The notes under the pieces are model-generated. The model worked only from the letters and a program-made list of their open reading frames with translations, searched no databases and was not told where the DNA came from. A stretch of 64,000 nt of DNA from the NCBI GenBank assembly GCA_041739465.1, contig JBGSNX010000045.1, positions 1 through 64,000 on the forward strand, read 5' to 3'. Position 1 is the stretch's first letter. Every line of letters begins with the position of its first letter. The stretch comes from BOKV01 sp041739465 (GTDB taxonomy: Bacteria; Pseudomonadota; Alphaproteobacteria; Rhizobiales; Rhizobiaceae). The translations under genes were made by a program, and so were the position numbers. Shown in pieces: positions 59,001 through 64,000 of the stretch.

Positions 59001-59684
59001 TCATTCTTCGAGTGCGTCGGAAATACGCCGTTGCAGCTCGTTCAAATTGACCAGGACCAGTGCGCCTCTTGCCTTCTCGACGTGACCTTCGCGTTCAAGC
59101 TGGTTCAACTCGCGTGAAACCACCTCGCGCCTTGAGCCAATGCGTTCTGCAAGCTCACGCTGGATTGGGGGCGGGGAAATGGCGCGCTGGGAAGCGTTGC
59201 CGGCACGTGGCCGCGAAAGACGCAGCAATTCCGCGTAAAGCCGGTGTTTTGCCTGCAGGAATGAGTGTTCGCCAAGGCGCATGTTGAGCGTGCGCACCCG
59301 CGCTGCAAACATCTTGAGAACCTGCAAGGATATGTCAGGCGCCGTGCGCAAAATCTCGACAAAAATGCGCTGCGGCATGATGCAGATGCGCGATCTTGTG
59401 AGGGCGGTAACGTTGGCAGAGCGTGTCTGTCCGTCAATGGCTGCGATCTCACCAAAGAAATCGCCTTCACCCATTTCGCCCAGGATGACTTCCTTGCCGA
59501 TTGCGATGCGCATGATGATGCGCACACGACCCGACAAGATGAACCGGACATCGTTTGACTGGTCATCGACATCGATCACCAGTTCGTTGGCATCATAGTC
59601 TTTCCAGTTGCAGCTGCGGGCATATCGTTCCGAAACCGATGCATCGAGTTCACGGAACAAGGGAATTTTTGCCAAGGATTCCAT
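59001..59684 (-). CDS. Crp/Fnr family transcriptional regulator
   Basis: A 227-residue regulator. The N-terminal cyclic-nucleotide-binding beta roll has FILSGRVRIIMRIAIGKEV, LGEMGEGDFFGEIAAIDGQ and RSANVTALTRSRICI. The C-terminal winged helix-turn-helix has QRELAERIGSRREVVSRELNQL. It lacks the N-terminal Fnr cysteines, so it is not an oxygen sensor of the FNR type. The usual cAMP contact EIA..RS is partly kept (GEIAAIDGQTRSA). Its ligand is not certain. Confidence 0.92.
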   Translation of the reverse strand: MESLAKIPLFRELDASVSERYARSCNWKDYDANELVIDVDDQSNDVRFILSGRVRIIMRIAIGKEVILGEMGEGDFFGEIAAIDGQTRSANVTALTRSRICIMPQRIFVEILRTAPDISLQVLKMFAARVRTLNMRLGEHSFLQAKHRLYAELLRLSRPRAGNASQRAISPPPIQRELAERIGSRREVVSRELNQLEREGHVEKARGALVLVNLNELQRRISDALEE

Positions 59685-59944
59685 GTCATCTCCTGTCGAA
59701 AATTCGCTGATCGCGCTTCAATTGCCAATTCAAGCGCCATGGGTAGCGCAATTTTGCCGTAATTCCAAATCCCTGCCAGAAAGTGGTGGTCAAAACAGAA
59801 TGCTGCGCTTTCGTTGGGCTCTCAAGGCAGCCAAACATGTGAAATACCGGACTATTTGCGCTCTTCGGCAAAAATTTAACACTTGCTCAAAACATTCAAG
59901 ACTAAAAAAGCACTGGGCGTGTCTCTCAAACGAGATTTCGGGGT
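59685..59944. promoter_or_regulatory. Divergent intergenic region crp-type gene/GGDEF-EAL gene
   Basis: A 260-base non-coding gap. It contains TTTGC-N8-GCAAA (59855-59872) and an AT-rich stretch, AAAAATTTAAC, before the GGDEF-EAL start. A TGTGA half-site occurs at 59838-59842, but no matching TCACA arm is present. No reading frame is credible. Confidence 0.3.
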
Positions 59945-62275
59945 ATGCATTTTCAGAGCGCAGATACACAGTTCATAGATGAAGCCAAGCTTCCCGATCC
60001 GGTAAAGGAATCGGTTGTACGCTCGCTGTATGCCGATCAGAAGTCACTGGCCGTTGGCACTGTGACCATGACGATAGCGCCGCTTGTCCTTTACATTCGC
60101 ACCAACGATCCGATTCAGCTGTTCTTTGCGTTGACGCTTTTCGTGTTCGGACTTTTGCGTTTGATTGACGGAAGCATGTTCGCGCGCGCGGCAACGCGCC
60201 CGCTTGCTCCAGATGAAGTTGGCACGTGGGAAAACCGCTATGCCACGCTTGGTTCGCTATACGTCGCCGGCCTTGGTCTGTGGTGTTTCGTGGGTTTTGC
60301 GCGATCCTCTGATGTCTATGTTCACCAGATGAGCGTCATTGTGACGATGGCTTACCTGACCGGCATCATGGGGCGCAATTTCTCCAGCAAGAAGGTGGTG
60401 CTCTACCAGACCTTGCTGGCGAGCTCGCTGCTGGTCTCCGGGCTGTTTCTGTTTGGATCAGGGTATGATGCCATTCTTGGCCTCTTTGTCATCCCGATGT
60501 TCATCTCATTCTGGCTGATGTCGCGAAACCTGCGACTGGTGCTTTTCAATGCGGTGCTGACATCGCTAGACAACAAGACCATTGCAGACCGGTTTGAGAT
60601 CGCGCTCAGCAATGTTTCGCATGGCCTCGCCCTGCTCGACAACAAGGGTGAGTTTGTCGTGGCAAATGCCCGGTTCGCACCGCTTGTCGGCATGCCTGAA
60701 GGTTCTGAACTCCTGGGTTCAGCTATCGGTGACCTGCCGCCGCTATCGACAACCATCGAAAACGGCATCTTGTTTTCACGCCAGCTTCAGGAAGTGTTCT
60801 CCGACTGTCTGACGAATGGCCGACCGCAGCGCTTCCGGCATGTCCTTTCGGATGGCTGCATTGTCGAGGCCACATACAACCCCACCAAAGATGGCGGTGG
60901 GGTTTTCGTTCTTGAAGACATCACGGAGCGGGTGGGTTCGGAAGAAGAAATTCGCAAGCTGGCAAGTTTCGACCCGCTGACCCATTTGCCAAACCGTCGC
61001 TATTTTGCCCATGAGATAAACCGGCTGCTGTCAAACGAAAGCGGGCTTTTGCCATGCACGCTGTATTTCATTGACCTCGACAATTTCAAGGACGTCAATG
61101 ATGCGCTGGGGCACGCGATCGGCGACAAACTGCTTTGCACCGTTGCATTGCGGATGCGCTCGCGCATGCCTGAAAACGGGATGGTCTGCCGCTTTGGCGG
61201 TGATGAATTCGTGATCGTGGTTCCCGGCAAATTGCGCCGGAAAGACAGCTCTGCTTTCGCCGAAATGATGATTGCCGAGCTTTCCAAGTCGATGGTCATT
61301 GATGGCCACTTGCTGGCAGTGGGCGCCAGCATCGGCATAGCCCAATCTCCCAACAATGGCAGAGACTACAATCATCTGCTCAAAGTGGCGGACATGGCGC
61401 TGTATGACGCGAAGGCTCGCGGTCGCGGGTGCCATTCGTTCTATTCAGATGAACTTGGGGATGTCATTCGCGATAGGCGCGAGCTTGAAAATGATCTGCG
61501 CCGCTCGATCGAGCGCGGCGAGTTGCAGTTGCATTTCCAGCCACTTGTCGACATTCACCAGAAACGCATCAACACCTGCGAGGCTTTGCTGCGGTGGAAC
61601 CATCCAGAGCGAGGGTCCATTTCGCCAGCGATCTTCATTCCGGTCGCAGAAGAAATCGGTATGATTTCCCAGATCGGAAAATACGTGCTCGAGCAGGCGA
61701 CTTCGGCGTGCATGAACTGGCCTGAAAACGTCTCTGTTGCCGTGAATGTTTCTTCCCTGCAGTTCCAGCAGTCCGATGTCTGTGCTGTTGTGAAGTCTGC
61801 GCTTGGCAAAAGCGGGCTCGATCCACGCCGCCTGGAAGTTGAAGTCACCGAATCAGCCATGCTCGGCAATGTGCAGGAGACCACGGCAATCCTCACCAGG
61901 CTGGCAAAATCGGGCGTGCGGATTTCGCTCGACGACTTTGGAACCGGGTTTTCGTCACTGAGCTATTTGCATCAGCTGCCTTTGGACAAGGTCAAGATCG
62001 ACCGTTCATTCATTGAGAAGATCGACAGTGACGAGCGTTCACTGGTTTTGCTTTCGGGTGTGACGCATCTGGCCAATGAGCTTGGGCTTTCAATCACGAT
62101 TGAAGGCGTGGAAACTGCCGAGCAGATGCACATCCTTTGCGAAAAAGTGCATGTCGACGAGATGCAAGGTTACCTTTTCGGCAGGGCGATGCCGGCCAGC
62201 GACATTCTTGAATTGCTAAGTGCCCAGGATATCGGCAGCGTCCTTGGAACGCCAAAGCGCCGCTCGGCCGGCTAG
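59945..62275 (+). CDS. Membrane-bound GGDEF-EAL domain protein
   Basis: A 776-residue cyclic-di-GMP enzyme. About five or six helices occupy residues 35-205, a PAS-like sensor spans about 220-325, the diguanylate cyclase has an intact GGDEF (about 417-421, RFGGDEFVIV), and the phosphodiesterase has an intact EAL (TCEALLRWNHP) with DDFGTGFSSLSYL. Both active sites look functional. No RxxD inhibitory site is visible five residues before GGDEF. Net activity cannot be inferred. Confidence 0.93.
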   Translation: MHFQSADTQFIDEAKLPDPVKESVVRSLYADQKSLAVGTVTMTIAPLVLYIRTNDPIQLFFALTLFVFGLLRLIDGSMFARAATRPLAPDEVGTWENRYATLGSLYVAGLGLWCFVGFARSSDVYVHQMSVIVTMAYLTGIMGRNFSSKKVVLYQTLLASSLLVSGLFLFGSGYDAILGLFVIPMFISFWLMSRNLRLVLFNAVLTSLDNKTIADRFEIALSNVSHGLALLDNKGEFVVANARFAPLVGMPEGSELLGSAIGDLPPLSTTIENGILFSRQLQEVFSDCLTNGRPQRFRHVLSDGCIVEATYNPTKDGGGVFVLEDITERVGSEEEIRKLASFDPLTHLPNRRYFAHEINRLLSNESGLLPCTLYFIDLDNFKDVNDALGHAIGDKLLCTVALRMRSRMPENGMVCRFGGDEFVIVVPGKLRRKDSSAFAEMMIAELSKSMVIDGHLLAVGASIGIAQSPNNGRDYNHLLKVADMALYDAKARGRGCHSFYSDELGDVIRDRRELENDLRRSIERGELQLHFQPLVDIHQKRINTCEALLRWNHPERGSISPAIFIPVAEEIGMISQIGKYVLEQATSACMNWPENVSVAVNVSSLQFQQSDVCAVVKSALGKSGLDPRRLEVEVTESAMLGNVQETTAILTRLAKSGVRISLDDFGTGFSSLSYLHQLPLDKVKIDRSFIEKIDSDERSLVLLSGVTHLANELGLSITIEGVETAEQMHILCEKVHVDEMQGYLFGRAMPASDILELLSAQDIGSVLGTPKRRSAG

Positions 62276-62362
62276 AACTTCAGCATTAACCTTATGGATT
62301 TACCACGATGTGGGTTTGCGTGCCCCGCAACCGCTATCTGTGCTGTCTTGCCTTTACACCGC

Positions 62363-62377
62363 TTAACAATTTGTTAA
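62363..62377 (+). promoter_or_regulatory. CtrA-type TTAA-N7-TTAA box upstream of the FeeM-like gene
   Basis: TTAACAATTTGTTAA is a perfect palindrome with a single-base centre and matches the CtrA consensus TTAA-N7-TTAA exactly. It lies 47-61 bases before ATG 62424. A TTAACC half-site is at 62286-62291 and another at 62374-62379 extends the box. CtrA control is inferred, not shown. Confidence 0.5.
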
Positions 62378-62423
62378 CCTAGTTCTTGGTCGGGGAGTTT
62401 TGGGGCAACCTCCAAGGGGTAAC

Positions 62424-63164
62424 ATGGTTGAAAATGTGGGGTCAGCCGAGCGAAGCCATGCGGTTCGGATAGCAGATTATCTTCAAGAGCTGGATTTCCG
62501 GGTAGCCCGGACACAAGAAGAACGTGAAGCCATATTTGCGTTCCGGTACCAAGCCTATTTGCAGGAAGGTGCCATCGAAGCCAACAAGCGTGGCTTGCTG
62601 AGCGACGCGTATGACGAGATGGAGAACTGCTGGATATTCGGCCTGTTCGAGGATGACCGTCTTGTCAGCACCATCCGGCTGCATGTCATCAGCCCGAAAT
62701 GGCGCAAGGGTCCGGCACTGGACGTTTTTCCTGATATCGTTGGGCCAATGATCGACAAGGGAATGACCCTGATTGATCCGACGCGCTTTGCAACAAATGC
62801 CGAAGCCTCGCGTGAATTCGCCGATCTTGCCTATCTCACCTTGCGGCTTCCCTGCATGGCGTCGGAATATTTTGACGCCGATGGTTGCCTTGCTACGGTT
62901 CGGGCCGAGCATACCGCGTTTTATCGCCGGGTGTTTCGCTCTCAGATCCTTTGCGAACCGCGTCCATATCCATCGCTGAAAGCCCCTATCGGCCTGCTGA
63001 ATGCTGATGTTGTGGGTCAGCGCGAGCGGATGACACGGCTTCATCCGGTGTTTTTGTCGAGCTTCACAGAACGGCGAATGCTGTTTGAACGGCCTGACAT
63101 CCAGACCGGGCGTGCGGGCGGAAGGGTCACATTCCCGAACCTTGCCGACCCAAGGCTTTCCTGA
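62424..63164 (+). CDS. N-acyl amino acid synthase FeeM-domain-like protein (autoinducer-synthase-like GNAT)
   Basis: A 246-residue protein. The block EREAIFAFRYQAYLQEGAIEA, then YDEMENCWIFGLFEDDRLVSTIRLHVISP resembles the FeeM/LuxI-like acyltransferase core, with the acyl-ACP pocket region ADLAYLTLRLPCMASEYF and LIDPTRFATNAEASREF. Start ATG 62424 has AAGGGG five bases upstream; a TTG at 62400 is an alternative. FeeM makes long-chain N-acyl tyrosine. The product here is unknown, and a fatty-acyl amide is only the family-based guess. No luxR is adjacent. Confidence 0.75.
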   Translation: MVENVGSAERSHAVRIADYLQELDFRVARTQEEREAIFAFRYQAYLQEGAIEANKRGLLSDAYDEMENCWIFGLFEDDRLVSTIRLHVISPKWRKGPALDVFPDIVGPMIDKGMTLIDPTRFATNAEASREFADLAYLTLRLPCMASEYFDADGCLATVRAEHTAFYRRVFRSQILCEPRPYPSLKAPIGLLNADVVGQRERMTRLHPVFLSSFTERRMLFERPDIQTGRAGGRVTFPNLADPRLS

Positions 63165-63191
63165 TCCGGCATCAAATTTCCGTTGAGCGAT

Positions 63192-63211
63192 AGCGGCCGT
63201 TAACGGTCGCT
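63192..63211. terminator. Candidate convergent stem at the FeeM-like/betA junction
   Basis: AGCGGCCGTTAACGGTCGCT is a near-perfect palindrome: an 8-bp stem with one G-T wobble around a TTAA loop. It covers the betA stop codon. No T-tract follows on either strand, so a terminator role is uncertain; a protein site is an alternative. Confidence 0.3.
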
Positions 63212-64000
63212 CTCGCGCCAGCGGGGGTTGATCCAAGGTTCCAGGTTGGACCTTGGCAATGGCTCGCGTCCAAGAATGTGGTCGGACGCCTTCTCGCCGA
63301 CCATGATTGAAGGGGCGTTCAAATTGCCATTGGTGACGCGCGGGAAAACCGAACTGTCCGCCACCCGAAGCCTGTCGACACCGATCACCCGCAATTGCGG
63401 ATCCACCACAGCATGGCCATCATCGGCCCTACCGATCCGGCAAGTGCCGCATGGGTGGTAGGCGCTCTCCACATGCTGGCGCAAGTAATCGTCAAGCTGC
63501 GCGTCGCTTTCAACATCCGATCCGGGAGCTATTTCGCGACCACGGTAGGGGTCAAAAGCCTTTTGACCGAAAATCTCGCGCGTCAGGCGCACGGCATGGC
63601 GAAAGTCCGCCCAGTCATCGGCGTGGCTCATGTAGTTGAAGCGGATCGACGGGGCCGCGAGCGGATTGGGGCTTTTGAGCCGCACCTCGCCGCGCGATTT
63701 TGAGCGCATTGGCCCGACATGGACCTGAAAGCCGTGGCTTTTTGCAGCAGCCTTGCCATCATACCTGATAGCCACCGGCAGGAAGTGGTACTGGATGTCA
63801 GGGTATTCGATGCCAGGTTTGGAGCGGACGAAAGCTGCGCTTTCAAAATGGTTTGTTGCCCCGTCGCCGGTCTTGAACAACAGCCATTCGAGCCCGATCC
63901 TGGCTTTCGACAGCAACCCCAGCTTTGAATAAAGCGTGATCGGTTGCAGGCATTCCATTTGAACATAAAGCTCAAGGTGGTCCTGCAGGTTCGAGCCAAC
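63200..64000 (-). CDS. betA: Choline dehydrogenase-like GMC oxidoreductase, C-terminal part
   Basis: The visible 266 residues run from VGSNLQDHLELYVQ at the window edge to NPRWRESDR. They include GVGSNLQDHLE-type BetA sequence, then YHPCGTCRIG with the catalytic His, DPQLRVIGVDRLRVADSSVFP and NGNLNAPSIMVGEKASD, all characteristic of choline dehydrogenase and close GMC enzymes. The N-terminal FAD motif lies outside the window. It would oxidise choline to betaine aldehyde for osmoprotection. No betB or betI is visible. Confidence 0.88.
   Translation of the reverse strand, partial: VGSNLQDHLELYVQMECLQPITLYSKLGLLSKARIGLEWLLFKTGDGATNHFESAAFVRSKPGIEYPDIQYHFLPVAIRYDGKAAAKSHGFQVHVGPMRSKSRGEVRLKSPNPLAAPSIRFNYMSHADDWADFRHAVRLTREIFGQKAFDPYRGREIAPGSDVESDAQLDDYLRQHVESAYHPCGTCRIGRADDGHAVVDPQLRVIGVDRLRVADSSVFPRVTNGNLNAPSIMVGEKASDHILGREPLPRSNLEPWINPRWRESDR

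Noticed and set aside
59838..59842. TGTGA half-site as a Crp box before the GGDEF-EAL gene
   Set aside because: No TCACA partner at the right distance.
1..64000. Mobile elements, prophage, toxin-antitoxin, CRISPR or defence genes
   Set aside because: No transposase, integrase, direct-repeat array or nuclease cluster was found. The HNH gene belongs to a common chromosomal group and has no defence neighbours; the single tRNA-Leu has no integrase beside it.

Overview
The window reads as ordinary core chromosome of an alphaproteobacterium. The Hyphomicrobiales (rhizobial) group is the best guess, from family signatures and gene order: argH-lptM-lysA with a TIGR02302/DUF4175 protein, cysG-DUF2849-cysI-cysH-DUF934, ftsEX next to an MJ0042 zinc-ribbon protein and hpt, phaAB with a separate phaR, bdhA coupled to a patatin, and a PduO-type adenosyltransferase beside a tiny twin-TM protein. 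Coding density is very high, G+C is moderately high by eye, and I saw no insertion sequence, prophage, integrase or CRISPR array.

Layout. 1-4086: minus-strand valine/branched-chain acyl-CoA operon (acyl-CoA dehydrogenase, 3-hydroxyisobutyryl-CoA hydrolase, mmsB, enoyl-CoA hydratase, thiolase cut by the window edge). 4185-8444: minus-strand assimilatory sulfate reduction operon, including a CysG whose methyltransferase half is degenerate. 8592-11385: polyprenyl diphosphate synthase, monofunctional transglycosylase, rpmF with a clear terminator, and a small membrane protein. 11441-22456: a carbon-storage neighbourhood with phaR, pyruvate carboxylase, an MFS transporter, bdhA-patatin, ispG and phaA-phaB. 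22520-30119: YhhN, gloB, a methyltransferase, hisC-tyrC, DUF2125, a ChaC-type cyclotransferase, plsC and an ElyC-like protein. 30214-33294: ftsE-ftsX, divergent from a zinc-ribbon membrane protein and hpt. 33318-39786: argH-lptM-lysA-TIGR02302 with divergent tlpA.

39787-42459: etfB-etfA-hbd. 42603-46445: rhomboid, adenosyltransferase, twin-TM protein, SDR, YihY and a small membrane protein. 46456-50117: gluQRS, alkA-like glycosylase, HNH nuclease, dsbB, yqaA and tRNA-Leu(CAA). 50169-55420: AMP-dependent acyl-CoA synthetase, GNAT plus flippase pair, DUF924 and TusA-like protein. 55417-59684: a His-rich CobW GTPase overlapping dacF, an M20 amidohydrolase and a Crp/Fnr regulator. 59945-64000: a membrane GGDEF-EAL protein, a FeeM-like N-acyl amino acid synthase candidate, and the C-terminal part of betA.

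The genes connect around acyl-CoA and storage metabolism: valine oxidation feeds electrons to ETF, acetyl-CoA is condensed and reduced by PhaA/PhaB, and bdhA with the patatin could return stored polymer to acetoacetate. CysG, CysI and CysH form one sulfur pathway. I found no clear multi-gene system that looks wholly undescribed. The most useful leads are regulatory palindromes (two CtrA-type TTAA-N7-TTAA boxes, an ACGT palindrome before etfB, a GCAATGC repeat before phaA), the half-degenerate CysG, the bdhA-patatin coupling and the FeeM-like gene. Start codons were often moved inward from the longest reading frame on the basis of family alignment and Shine-Dalgarno sites.
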